DNA of 24,224 nucleotides from an uncultured Clostridia bacterium (GCA_946220865.1 CAMJYM010000023.1:1-24224), one strand, 5' to 3'. Shown: positions 14,078-21,746, counted from the first letter of the stretch. A program made the numbers and translations. The notes: generated from the letters alone by a model not told the origin.

Positions 14078-14536
14078 GTGGAGGAACTCTATGAAAAGTA
14101 TTACCGGGAACTGCTTGCTTTTGGCACACGCATGTGCGGCAGCAGGGAGTCGGCGGAAGATCTGGTTCAGGAAACCTTCATCAAGGCGCTGATCAATGCG
14201 GCGACCGTGGAGGATTTGTCCCCCAGCCAGCAGCGGGCCTGGCTCTACCGCAGTTTCAAAAACCTCTTTATCGACCGGTATCGCCGTGCTGTCCTAGAGG
14301 CCGAACATGTTGAAACCTGTGTTTCTACAGGCTTTGAAGACAGCACCCTGGCCGCGATTGAAGAGGCGAGGCTGCTGCAGCGCATTGAGCCCCTGGATCG
14401 GGAGATTTTTGAGCTTCGTTACGTTGAGGGCTATAGTTCCGGAGAAATAGCCCAGATGCTTCACCTCTCCCCTGGAACCATTCGTTCGAGGTTATCCCGC
14501 TGTCGAAAAAGATTGAAGAAAGAGCTTGAACTCTGA
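14078..14536 (+). CDS. ECF-type RNA polymerase sigma factor
   Basis: 152 residues from the chosen GTG. Region 2 occupies about residues 1-70, with ELYEKYYRELLAFG, the SAEDLVQETFIKAL core-binding and -10 melting helix, and WLYRSFKNLFIDRYRR. Region 4 lies at about 100-150, with DREIFELRYVEGYSSGEIA, LHLSPGTIRSRLSR and a basic end, which reads the -35 element. No region 1, 3 or C-terminal extension. The GTG at 14078 is preferred because AAGGGGG precedes it by ten bases; a GTG at 14057 in the same frame is possible and would add seven residues. The next gene is the solenoid-like protein 143 bases downstream, which has no membrane segment, so a classical membrane anti-sigma factor is not seen. The stimulus is unknown. 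Confidence 0.93.
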   Translation: MEELYEKYYRELLAFGTRMCGSRESAEDLVQETFIKALINAATVEDLSPSQQRAWLYRSFKNLFIDRYRRAVLEAEHVETCVSTGFEDSTLAAIEEARLLQRIEPLDREIFELRYVEGYSSGEIAQMLHLSPGTIRSRLSRCRKRLKKELEL

Positions 14537-14679
14537 GAGTTGAAGCTGTAAGAAGGCCATCAGGCCGGGGATATCTGAGCGAAACCCTCTGTCCTGCGCC
14601 ATCTGAGCAAAGCTGTCTGAGTTTAAAAGAAAGACATGTCCGAATGAAAGACATGAAGCAAAGAATCGAGGTAAAGAAA

Positions 14680-15912
14680 ATGGCTAAAAACCTGATGATT
14701 AACTGTGCGAGCTGTGATGCAAGGAATGTGCGTGAAGAAAACTACGCCAATTACGAAAAGATCAGCATCAACTGCTCAACATTATTGACAAGTCCGGAAG
14801 CAAAAACAATCATGAGCAAACTTCCTTTCGAGATTAACTGTGCTTCGCTCCTCGATTTGCCAGAAGGGGCTGAGCTTCGCTCCATCAATGGAAGGGCGGA
14901 GATCAAGAGCAGCGATGCTCCTGCAGCTGCACCCTATTTTCTGCTCGTCAATGGCAGCCTGGACATCGGCAGTGATACAGAGAAGCAGCTGGAATCCTGC
15001 GTGGGCATGCGTATCAACGGCAGTCTGAACTGCCCCCGGAGTTTGTACTCCAGTCTTAAAGACGTCCACGTCAATGGTTCTGTCAATGTGTATCCGGACG
15101 GAGCCATCCTGCTCAAGCGCAGCGCGGTGATTGACAAGACCTTTGTTCTGAGAGCAAAGAAAGCCCTTTACTGGTCGGCTAAACGGATGATTATCGTGGA
15201 CCCGGAGCTGAATGTGGAAAAACTGCGTGACAAAGGCGCTCGTTTCAGTTCAAAAGAAATCATTCTGCCGCAGTCCAAAGCCGAAGCCCTGCTTGATCTC
15301 ATCGACGAAAAATCTGACATCATCATCGTGCCAGATGGCTGCGCCGTCATTCTGGATGATCTGGATCTGGATGAAATGGCCCTGCGCCGCTATGGCAAAC
15401 AGCTCTACATCATCGGCGACGTCAGCATTCAGGGAACTCCTGCGGTTCTCGAGGAAATCAGCTATCTGAACATCCGCGGGGATGCCCGGGTGACGCCTGA
15501 ATTAAGGGAGAAGTTTCTGGAAAAGCTGAGCGGGATCAGCGGCGAAATAAAAGAGCTCAAAGTCAAAGGGGCTTATTTTAAAGATAAAGTGCTCGTCAAA
15601 ATCAATAAATGGCTGCTTGAGCAGCATCCCACGGGAATTGAAGTCAGCGACTGCGCTGTGGTTAAAATAGCCGAAGATGTCCCGCAGGAGCTAATCGCAG
15701 AGCGCCTGCACATTGAAGACTGTGAGGTCATCAAATGCAGCGCCGAACAGGAAGCTGCCGTCAGCCTGATCGCTGAGGACTACGGTAAAATCAGCACCAA
15801 AGACGAAAAAGATGATGGACAGAGCCTGGGTGAAAAGCCAATGTCCGAACTTGGCGGCATAAAAGGCCTGCTCGATACAAAAGTCATCAATGCCGCCAAT
15901 TATGCCCTCTAG
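14680..15912 (+). CDS. Conserved protein of unknown function with solenoid-like repeats, partner of the ECF sigma factor
   Basis: 410 residues from the ATG at 14680, with GAGGT eight bases before it; an in-frame ATG at 14644 has no such site. No signal peptide or membrane segment, so probably cytoplasmic. The N-terminal third contains I/V-N-C/G at residues 7, 30, 52, 69, 90, 112 and 131, that is every 17-23 residues (INCASC, INCSTL, INCASL, INGRAE, VNGSLD, INGSLN, VNGSVN). Each sits on a short beta strand followed by a longer turn or helix, as in a beta-solenoid or leucine-rich-repeat fold. Similar strands recur later (LYIIGDVSI, LNIRGDARV, LKVKGAYF, LHIEDCEVIKC). C9 and C12 form a CxxC. I recall similar proteins beside ECF sigma factors in clostridia, without a known function. 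An anti-sigma or stress-sensor role is inference from position only. Confidence 0.75.
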   Translation: MAKNLMINCASCDARNVREENYANYEKISINCSTLLTSPEAKTIMSKLPFEINCASLLDLPEGAELRSINGRAEIKSSDAPAAAPYFLLVNGSLDIGSDTEKQLESCVGMRINGSLNCPRSLYSSLKDVHVNGSVNVYPDGAILLKRSAVIDKTFVLRAKKALYWSAKRMIIVDPELNVEKLRDKGARFSSKEIILPQSKAEALLDLIDEKSDIIIVPDGCAVILDDLDLDEMALRRYGKQLYIIGDVSIQGTPAVLEEISYLNIRGDARVTPELREKFLEKLSGISGEIKELKVKGAYFKDKVLVKINKWLLEQHPTGIEVSDCAVVKIAEDVPQELIAERLHIEDCEVIKCSAEQEAAVSLIAEDYGKISTKDEKDDGQSLGEKPMSELGGIKGLLDTKVINAANYAL

Positions 15913-15984
15913 TCCGAACCCAGGAATCAATTCAGGCGTTTAGCTTTCTCTCGCCGTGAACTCTGCTACATGAACTGAACTCTG

Positions 15985-17274
15985 CTAATAGATCAGAGCG
16001 AGCAGCTTTTCATAGACCTGGCTCTGCATAAACCAGGCTGCCAGCCGCGAGCTGGCAAGCTGCTCGCGAAGATCTGGCAGAGAGCCCGAAAGCGGCGGCA
16101 GAACACTGAGCAGAAGGCCACAGAGTGCCAGACCCACAACAAGACCCATAAACATGCCCAATAGGCGGTTCAGGCCGCCAATGAGCGGAATCTTGTTGAT
16201 CAGCCCGGATAAAGCTTTGAGCAGCCGTTTAAGCACGAAATGAGAGACAAAGAAGATCAAGAGGAAAGCCAGAGCATGGGCGATCAGTTCAAAAATCTGC
16301 CGGGAAAAGTTGTGAATCGCGTCGCGTATGGCCGAAGTTCCCGTCTCTCGGCTCTTCTCAAGCAGACTCTGGAGCTGTGTGGGAATGGAGCCATACTTGC
16401 CCTCAAAAACCCCCAGAAAGGCTGGAGGTAAGCCCATATTTTTCAGGCTCTGCTGTATTTTATAAGTGAACTCGCCTGGCTCCTGGCCGATTTGTGGACG
16501 GTAGTTTAAATTAGGAAGGGGCGTTTTCCCACCGTTCTGCTCGGTATTCTGCCCACTTCCCTGCCCTGTCCTGGCGGCTCCATCGGGATCTGCAGGCTGC
16601 GGAAGTGCAGGCGAGACTGCAGGATTATCTCCACCCTGCGTCGGCAGTTTCCCCTGGAGCTGGGCTTCCAGCAGCCAGTTTTCTACAAGATTGCGGCGTT
16701 CCTCCAGACTCAACTGAAAAAAGCTCTCCAGGGTATAGCCGCGGGCAGCCAGTTCACTTTCAATCTGAGCACGCTGTTCCGGACTTAGTCCCTGAAGCGA
16801 AGACGGATCCAGATATTCATCGAGCTGTTTCGTATTATACTGTGAGCTCTGGCCACTTGCCCGGCGAAGTCTGGCCGCAGTCTTAGACTTAAATGCTTTT
16901 GCGCCTGAGTTCAGCTGTCTGCACTGCGGCGATCTCTGAAAAAGTAAGATGCTCTGGTCTTTTTCCATAAAAGACGAAGTCGGTAAAAGAGCTCCAGCAT
17001 CAATACAGGAAAGTGACAGCTTTCCCGCAGCGCCTGCTGAGGGCGCAGCCCATTTCTGTATTTCTTCTTCAAGCCGCTTTTCAATCTCTTCCTGCACTCG
17101 GAAATCTGTGCGGCTCTTGAGCACCGCCTGAGCCAGAGGCTCAGAGTAAACCGAAGCCAGGCTGAAAGAAATCAGCAGAACGATGATCATGCCAAGCGAA
17201 GTGATCAGTCCGCGCCGCAGGCCGCGGAAGAGTTCAAAAAGGAGAATGCACAGCAGGATGATATCTAAAATCAT
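15985..17274 (-). CDS. CvpA-family membrane protein with large central insertion
   Basis: 429 residues, about twice the usual CvpA length. Hydrophobic segments lie at about 1-16, 22-42, 326-350 and 368-393, the arrangement of the four-helix CvpA family. The third and fourth are joined by INKIPLIGGLNRLLGM, which matches the family's conserved loop. Between helices 2 and 3 is an extra region of nearly 280 residues, rich in Q, S, E, G and P, probably outside the membrane. E. coli CvpA is linked to colicin V production and envelope homeostasis; the role in Bacillota is unclear. The ATG lies six bases after the galE stop, so it is the second gene of a galE operon. No strong ribosome binding site is visible, which suggests translational coupling. 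Confidence 0.8.
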   Translation of the reverse strand: MILDIILLCILLFELFRGLRRGLITSLGMIIVLLISFSLASVYSEPLAQAVLKSRTDFRVQEEIEKRLEEEIQKWAAPSAGAAGKLSLSCIDAGALLPTSSFMEKDQSILLFQRSPQCRQLNSGAKAFKSKTAARLRRASGQSSQYNTKQLDEYLDPSSLQGLSPEQRAQIESELAARGYTLESFFQLSLEERRNLVENWLLEAQLQGKLPTQGGDNPAVSPALPQPADPDGAARTGQGSGQNTEQNGGKTPLPNLNYRPQIGQEPGEFTYKIQQSLKNMGLPPAFLGVFEGKYGSIPTQLQSLLEKSRETGTSAIRDAIHNFSRQIFELIAHALAFLLIFFVSHFVLKRLLKALSGLINKIPLIGGLNRLLGMFMGLVVGLALCGLLLSVLPPLSGSLPDLREQLASSRLAAWFMQSQVYEKLLALIY

Positions 17275-17280
17275 GATGGT

Positions 17281-18318
17281 TTAGCTTTCCGGATAACCTC
17301 CGGGATTATTTTTCTGCCAATTCCAGCTGTCCCTGCACATTTCTTCAAGGCCACGGCAGGCTTTCCAGCCCAGAACCTTTTCTGCCAGGCTGGGGTCAGC
17401 ATAACACTCAGCAATATCACCGGCGCGTCGGCCTTCAATCTGCAGAGGAATCTTTTGCCCGCTGGCTTTTTCAAAGGCATGAACCAGCTCCAGCACAGAG
17501 ACCCCCTGCCCCGTCCCCAGATTAAAGGCTGTACAGCCCGGGCTCCGACGGCTGTAATCCAAAGCAGCGACATGGCCTTCGGCGAGATCGGAAACATGGA
17601 TATAATCGCGCACGCCCGTACCATCTGGCGTGGGGTAATCCTTGCCAAAAACATGCAATTTTTCCAGCTTGCCAACAGCAACCTGCGTGATATAAGGCAT
17701 AAGATTGTTGGGGATCCCCTGTGGATCCTCACCGATTAAACCGGAAGGATCTGCACCAATGGGGTTGAAATAACGCAGAAGAACCGCAGAAAAAGCTTTA
17801 TCCGCCACACATAGGTCGCGCAGAATCTGCTCGATCATCACCTTGGTCCAACCGTAAGGACTGGTACAGGAGGTCGGATCATCTTCGCGCAGGGGCATAC
17901 GGGTCACACCCCCATAAACCGTCGCCGATGAGGAAAAGACGAAACGCCTGCAGCCCGCTTTCTGCATCGCTTCAAGCAGAGAGAGCGTACTGTCCAGATT
18001 ATTTCTGTAGTACATGAGCGGCTTCTCTACGGATTCACCAACAGCTTTATAGCCCGCAAAATGGATGACTGCCGCCGGGCTTTCTTTACGGAAAAGCTCA
18101 AGCGTCTCGCGGGGTTTGCAAAGATTCAGGCGATAAAATTTAAAACTTCTCCCCGCGATCTGCTGCAATCGATCCAGCACAGAGGCTTTACTGTTTGACA
18201 GGTCATCGACAATGACCGCCTCAAAACCGGCCCGCTCCAGGGCCAGCACCGTATGACTGCCGATATAGCCGGCACCTCCGCAAACTAAAACCTTTTCTCT
18301 CTTTTCGATCTTTTGCAT
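17281..18318 (-). CDS. galE: UDP-glucose 4-epimerase
   Basis: 345 residues, full length. Interconverts UDP-galactose and UDP-glucose using tightly bound NAD; acts in the Leloir pathway and supplies UDP-galactose for surface polysaccharides. The NAD-binding motif GGAGYIGSH spans 14-22. The SDR triad is S131 in SSSATVYG, Y155 and K159 in YGWTK. Also present are HFAGYKAVGESVEKP, RYFNPIGA and GTGVRDYIHV, all standard for GalE. AAGGG lies eight bases before the ATG, and a good promoter is seen at 18389-18417. The cvpA-like gene follows within six bases. No other gal genes are nearby. Confidence 0.97.
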   Translation of the reverse strand: MQKIEKREKVLVCGGAGYIGSHTVLALERAGFEAVIVDDLSNSKASVLDRLQQIAGRSFKFYRLNLCKPRETLELFRKESPAAVIHFAGYKAVGESVEKPLMYYRNNLDSTLSLLEAMQKAGCRRFVFSSSATVYGGVTRMPLREDDPTSCTSPYGWTKVMIEQILRDLCVADKAFSAVLLRYFNPIGADPSGLIGEDPQGIPNNLMPYITQVAVGKLEKLHVFGKDYPTPDGTGVRDYIHVSDLAEGHVAALDYSRRSPGCTAFNLGTGQGVSVLELVHAFEKASGQKIPLQIEGRRAGDIAECYADPSLAEKVLGWKACRGLEEMCRDSWNWQKNNPGGYPES

Positions 18319-18388
18319 ATATCGTCCCTTCTTGCTGAAACTGCAAAAACTAAAACTTTGCGTTTAAGGGTGAAATTGTTCCAAATGA

Positions 18389-18417
18389 ATTATACTGAGA
18401 AGCAGATGAGTTGACAA
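18389..18417 (-). promoter_or_regulatory. Promoter of the galE operon
   Basis: On the minus strand TTGTCA (18417-18412), 17 bases, then a perfect TATAAT (18394-18389), about 70 bases upstream of the galE ATG. The -10 overlaps a plus-strand TATACT (18391-18396) that could serve the divergent DUF4364-like gene, so the two promoters may interfere. Confidence 0.8.
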
Positions 18418-18519
18418 AACTTTATTTAAGGCTGGCCATTAAATGTCAGTCCCTGAAAAGCTTGAAACAGGTGCAGCTAAAAGAAGGCTGTCAGAGGCTG
18501 ATTGTCCGAAGGAGAATTT

Positions 18520-19083
18520 ATGACGGAAAAACATCAGAGCGAGGCGCACGAACGCGAACTCAACTGGGCCAAGCTTTTTTTTCTTGGCTTGCTCCGGCAG
18601 CAGCCTGGCCTGCTTCCCGATGAGCTCAGTTCAAGAGCGGCCGCAACCCTCTTTTTTAATTCCTTTATTCCGGAAGAGGCTCTGGGAGAACTGCTGCAGC
18701 AAGGTCTGATCGTCCTCAGCGAGAACAAAGAAGAAAAAAAACTTGATGCTTACGGCAAAAAACTTAAACGTTACTACCTGCTCCCCTCAGGGGCTGAAGT
18801 CTGGGAACAACTCAAAACTCAACTTCCTGAAGCTTTACTTCAGGAGCTGAAAGCAGCTGTGCGGAAAACTCAGACTCAGTCTGAGACTCATGCCAGTTTC
18901 AGTCCGGATGCGAATGGGGCTTTCAGTGTCAATCTTATAGCGAGTGAAGCAGGTGGCGAGCTTCTTCAAATCAGGCTGAGCGTTCCCGATGAAAAACGGG
19001 CGCGAGACTTTTGTCGCCGCTGGCCGGAAGTTTCCGCCAGACTTTATGGCGAAATTCTCGAAGAGCTGAGCGGCAGGGGCTAA
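18520..19083 (+). CDS. DUF4364-like winged-helix protein
   Basis: 187 residues. The N-terminal half looks like a winged-helix domain: a first helix (NWAKLFFLGLLRQQPG), helices with DELSSRAAATLFFNSF, EALGELLQQGLIVLS and a wing leading to KRYYLLPSGAEVWEQL. The second half holds a short variable stretch and a beta-rich tail. This order (short-cycle helix-turn-helix, LPSG-type end of the wing, C-terminal domain) resembles clostridial DUF4364 proteins; I have not searched. A DNA-binding regulatory role is likely, targets unknown. AAGGAG lies five bases before the ATG at 18520; an in-frame TTG at 18502 is less likely. It is divergent from galE and its stop overlaps that of obg by four bases. Confidence 0.72.
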   Translation: MTEKHQSEAHERELNWAKLFFLGLLRQQPGLLPDELSSRAAATLFFNSFIPEEALGELLQQGLIVLSENKEEKKLDAYGKKLKRYYLLPSGAEVWEQLKTQLPEALLQELKAAVRKTQTQSETHASFSPDANGAFSVNLIASEAGGELLQIRLSVPDEKRARDFCRRWPEVSARLYGEILEELSGRG

Positions 19084-20405
19084 GCCTTATCTTCCGGCGT
19101 CCAGTTCTCAAAGATTCGCTTAGGGGCGTCGCCCGGCACAAATTGAAATTCTGCGCCGGCCACATCAATCCATTCGCCTTCCTTGACTCCGGCCTCCATG
19201 AGGGCGTCATTGAGTCCTTTTTCTTTGATCTGTCGCTGGAAGTAATGGAAACTTTCAACGTCATTAAAATTGATGGAACGCACAAGGCCCTCAATCCATT
19301 TGCCGCGGACCTGCACTTCGCCCTCAACTCTCTCGATACGGAAGCGCTCTTCTTCGACAAAGCGATAGAGGCGCCAATCAGAATCGACTTCTTCCTTCTG
19401 CATCAGTTCAGGAATCTCAGGCAGCTTCTCCATAATTTGATTTCGGAGCTCATCCAAGCCTTCGCCGCTGGCGGCCGAAGTCCAGAAGATAGGACGATCG
19501 AGGTCCTTAAATTCGGCTTCAAGACTCGCCCTGGCCTCAGCGTCAAGCAGATCCGCCTTATTGAGAACAAGCCAGCGTGTGCGCTGCCCCAGCTCTTCGT
19601 CATAGTGCCGCAGTTCCTTTTCAATCAGCTCATAAGCGGCGCGTGGAGAAGGCTCACCTTCGGCCGGTGCAGCATCCAGGACTTGCAGGAGCAGACGGCA
19701 GCGGGCCGTATGGCGCAAGAAATCGTGACCCAGGCCAGCGCCTTCAGCAGCCCCCTCAATCAGTCCGGGAAGATCCGCCATGACAAAACTTTTATCAAAG
19801 GCCTCGACGATGCCAAGTTGAGGCTCAAGGGTAGTAAAGGCATAGTCGGCAATCTTCGGCCTGGCGTTGCTGAAACGCGCGAGCAGCGAGGACTTGCCCG
19901 CGTTGGGCAAGCCGACAAGCCCCACATCCGCGATGAGCTTCAGCTCCAGGCGAACTTCGAGTTCTTCTCCCTCACCGCCTGCACGGGCAAAATTAGGCGC
20001 CTGGCGCACACTGTTTTTAAAGTGGACATTGCCGCGGCCACCTCGCCCGCCTTCAAGCAGACGGACTTCCTGACCATCCTCGGTGAGATCACAGATAAGT
20101 CTCTGATCCTGCTGCTCATAGATAAGCGTCCCCAGGGGCAATTCCAGAATGAGGTCGGAACCTTTTTTACCATTCTGGAGGCGTTTCTTGCCATTTTCCC
20201 CATTTTCAGCCGCAAAATGATGCTTAAAACGAAAATCGATCAGGGTTGTCTTGCGCTCGGTGGCGCGCAAAATAATGCTGCCCCCATCGCCGCCATCGCC
20301 CCCATCCGGACCACCGTCAGGAACATATTTTTCGCGGCGGAAGGAAACCGCTCCATCTCCGCCTCTGCCGGAACGCAGGGTGATCGTCGCATGATCGAAG
20401 AACAC
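19080..20405 (-). CDS. obg: Obg/CgtA GTPase
   Basis: 441 residues. An essential GTPase acting in late 50S ribosome assembly and stress signalling. The glycine-rich Obg fold occupies about 1-158 (GRGGDGAVSFRREK, GGPDGGDGGDGGS). The G domain follows: G1 GLPNAGKSS (165-173), G2 TTLEP (191-195), G3 DLPG (211-214), G4 NKAD (282-285), G5 in TSAASGEG. The C-terminal OCT domain (about 350-430) contains RFRIERVEGEVQVRG and EGLVRSINFND. The frame is open to a GTG at 20432, but the GTG at 20405 has GAGGAG six bases before it and gives the canonical short start MFFDHATITL. It belongs to the classic rplU-prp-rpmA-obg cluster, but a terminator lies between rpmA and obg. Confidence 0.96.
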   Translation of the reverse strand: MFFDHATITLRSGRGGDGAVSFRREKYVPDGGPDGGDGGDGGSIILRATERKTTLIDFRFKHHFAAENGENGKKRLQNGKKGSDLILELPLGTLIYEQQDQRLICDLTEDGQEVRLLEGGRGGRGNVHFKNSVRQAPNFARAGGEGEELEVRLELKLIADVGLVGLPNAGKSSLLARFSNARPKIADYAFTTLEPQLGIVEAFDKSFVMADLPGLIEGAAEGAGLGHDFLRHTARCRLLLQVLDAAPAEGEPSPRAAYELIEKELRHYDEELGQRTRWLVLNKADLLDAEARASLEAEFKDLDRPIFWTSAASGEGLDELRNQIMEKLPEIPELMQKEEVDSDWRLYRFVEEERFRIERVEGEVQVRGKWIEGLVRSINFNDVESFHYFQRQIKEKGLNDALMEAGVKEGEWIDVAGAEFQFVPGDAPKRIFENWTPEDKA

Positions 20406-20462
20406 AGAAAACTCCTCTTCTACCCCGGACACGCCGGAGCTGGGCTGCGGGAAGACCGCAAG

Positions 20463-20492
20463 TGAGAAAAAAAGCCCGGGACTTCCCGGGCT
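20463..20492 (-). terminator. Terminator between rpmA and obg
   Basis: AGCCCGGG (20473-20480) and CCCGGGCT (20485-20492) form a perfect 8-bp stem with a 4-base loop, followed on the minus strand by TTTTTTTCTC. Obg begins about 60 bases further on, so it is reached by read-through or by a promoter I cannot identify. Confidence 0.85.
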
Positions 20493-20508
20493 GCATTGAA
20501 TCTACCTT

Positions 20509-20561
20509 AATCTGCAAAGCCGCACATATCAAGAGATATGAAAAACTGGAATCTGCAGATT
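20509..20561. repeat. Nested palindromes between rpmA and the terminator
   Basis: AATCTGCAGATT (20550-20561) is a perfect 12-bp palindrome. Its half AATCTGCA recurs at 20509-20516 and can pair with the TGCAGATT half. Between them lies CATATC-AAGA-GATATG (20525-20540), a 6-bp hairpin. The transcript could fold in two alternative ways. Confidence 0.6.
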
Positions 20562-20590
20562 GTAAAGCTTTGCTGAAATGAACAGCGAAC

Positions 20591-20872
20591 TTACGCAAGC
20601 GGATAAACGCTGACCTGTTTGCGCTTTTTATCCTTGCGTTCGTAGCGAACCTGTCCGTCAATCAGAGCAAAGAGGGTATCATCCTTGCCAATGCCGACGT
20701 TTTCACCCGGATGAATTTTTGTTCCGCGCTGGCGGAAAATAATATTGCCGGCCAGGCAGTACTGGCCATCGCCCAACTTAGCGCCGAGACGCTTGGACTC
20801 AGAATCACGGCCGTTGCGGGTGCTACCGACACCTTTTTTATGGGCCAGAACCTGCATGTTTAATCTGATCAT
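20591..20872 (-). CDS. rpmA: 50S ribosomal protein L27 (bL27), with Prp-type N-terminal extension
   Basis: 93 residues. L27 lies near the peptidyl-transferase centre, where its processed N-terminus contacts the tRNA ends. The core AHKKGVGSTRNGRDSESKRL, YCLAGNIIFRQRGTK and HPGENVGIGKDDTLFAL is standard. The N-terminus MIRLNMQVL corresponds to the extension that Prp removes in Bacillota, but the usual QFF before the cleavage point reads QVL. The ATG at 20872 has GGAGG seven bases before it and lies one base after the prp stop, so translation is probably coupled. Upstream in-frame starts overlapping prp are rejected for these reasons. Confidence 0.97.
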   Translation of the reverse strand: MIRLNMQVLAHKKGVGSTRNGRDSESKRLGAKLGDGQYCLAGNIIFRQRGTKIHPGENVGIGKDDTLFALIDGQVRYERKDKKRKQVSVYPLA

Positions 20873-20873
20873 C

Positions 20874-21245
20874 TTATGCCTCCGTATCTTCTGCGGCTTC
20901 GGCATGAAGCCATCTTATTTTGATGTAGGAAGAATAGGCTTCTTCCGCCTGTTTTGCACCGATATAAGCGGCAAACATCAGGGTTTCAGCTTGAATCTGT
21001 TCTTCCCTGCTGAGTTCATCATAGTGAGTGAGCTCGCAGCGGATCAACCCTTTGTCTGCATCAATCTCATAAGAGAAAAACGCTTCCCCGAGAAGCTCAT
21101 CCAAGGTCCCGATAATGGACTGAGCCAGCGTGCTCATGCCCGCACAGACAATATCCTGTCCTGCTTCGGCGTAGCCTGAGTGGCCGCTGAACTCAAAAGA
21201 GCGGATAAAGCCCCTCTGATCTTTGGCGAAAAGAGCGGAAATCAA
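20874..21245 (-). CDS. prp: Ribosomal-processing cysteine protease Prp (YsxB)
   Basis: 123 residues from a TTG start with GGGAG six bases upstream. Prp cuts the N-terminal extension from ribosomal protein L27, which is required for functional ribosomes in Bacillota. The catalytic pair sits where it does in the Staphylococcus enzyme: H22 in FSGHSGYA and C34 in DIVCAGMS. The rest has the compact alpha/beta pattern of the family. It lies between rplU and rpmA as expected, 38 bases after rplU and one base before rpmA. An unusual substrate sequence in the neighbouring L27 suggests a shifted specificity. Confidence 0.93.
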   Translation of the reverse strand: MISALFAKDQRGFIRSFEFSGHSGYAEAGQDIVCAGMSTLAQSIIGTLDELLGEAFFSYEIDADKGLIRCELTHYDELSREEQIQAETLMFAAYIGAKQAEEAYSSYIKIRWLHAEAAEDTEA

Positions 21246-21283
21246 AAGCTTCTCCCTCTGCTTTCTGCCTCAGTTGAGCTCGT

Positions 21284-21595
21284 CTATTGAGCGATCTTTG
21301 TAATTTTCACGCGGCTATAGGGCTGGCGATGACCATTCTTGCGACGATAAGCCTTCTTGGACTTCATCTTGAAGATCACGACTTTTTTACCCTTGCCCTG
21401 TTTGACAAGTTCTCCTGTGACGACAGCGCCTTCCACAAAAGGCGTTCCCCAGACCATGGAGCCCTCGTCACCTACAGCCAGAACCTCATCAAAGCGAAGC
21501 TCTTCTCCGGCCTCACCGGGAAGCCTTTCAATGAAGACTTCATCTCCTTCGCTGACGCGGTATTGCTTGCCGCCGGTCTTAATGATTGCGAACAT
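21284..21595 (-). CDS. rplU: 50S ribosomal protein L21 (bL21)
   Basis: 103 residues, the standard length. It binds 23S rRNA and helps assemble the 50S subunit. MFAIIKTGGKQYRVSEGD at the start and the basic tail KKAYRRKNGHRQPYSRVKI are hallmarks. The ATG at 21595 is chosen over an upstream in-frame start because the family begins with MFAII/MYAII and AAGGA lies about ten bases before it. First gene of the rplU-prp-rpmA operon, with promoter at 21683-21712 and a leader of roughly 80 bases. Confidence 0.97.
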   Translation of the reverse strand: MFAIIKTGGKQYRVSEGDEVFIERLPGEAGEELRFDEVLAVGDEGSMVWGTPFVEGAVVTGELVKQGKGKKVVIFKMKSKKAYRRKNGHRQPYSRVKITKIAQ

Positions 21596-21676
21596 TTTAA
21601 TTCTTTTCCTTCCTGTAAACAGTCTCGCCCGGTATAAAGGCAGCATAAGCTTTATAAGCCTTCCCAGAGCGGTCGC
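21596..21676 (-). ncRNA. Possible L21 leader (autoregulatory 5' region)
   Basis: About 80 bases separate the promoter from rplU. Bacillota often carry a structured L21 leader here. The region contains AAGGC/GCCTT arms (near 21660 and 21637) and an AT-rich self-complementary core (ATAAGCTTTATAAG, plus strand). I cannot match it to the known consensus by eye. Confidence 0.3.
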
Positions 21677-21682
21677 GAAAGA

Positions 21683-21712
21683 AGTCTATCATTGCTACGA
21701 AGATCCTGTCAA
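21683..21712 (-). promoter_or_regulatory. Promoter of the rplU operon
   Basis: On the minus strand a perfect TTGACA (21712-21707), an 18-base spacer, then TAGACT (21688-21683). It begins directly after the terminator of the upstream binding-protein gene. Confidence 0.7.
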
Positions 21713-21746
21713 GTAAAAAGTGGGGAGAGTTTTCTCTCCCCACTTT
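21713..21746 (-). terminator. Terminator of the substrate-binding protein gene
   Basis: AAAGTGGGGAGAG (21717-21729) and its exact complement (21734-21746) with a TTTT loop on the plus strand. On the minus strand the stem ends in ACTTTTTAC. About 50 bases after the stop of the binding-protein gene. Confidence 0.88.

Noticed and set aside
18411..18416. Plus-strand TTGACA as -35 for the DUF4364-like gene
   Set aside because: No acceptable -10 at 16-18 bases (the hexamer there is GGCCAT). The same bases are better explained as the galE -35 on the other strand.
19011..20465. A 484-codon plus-strand frame opposite obg
   Set aside because: Antisense shadow: Obg on the minus strand has all GTPase motifs, and the DUF4364-like gene occupies its first bases in another frame.
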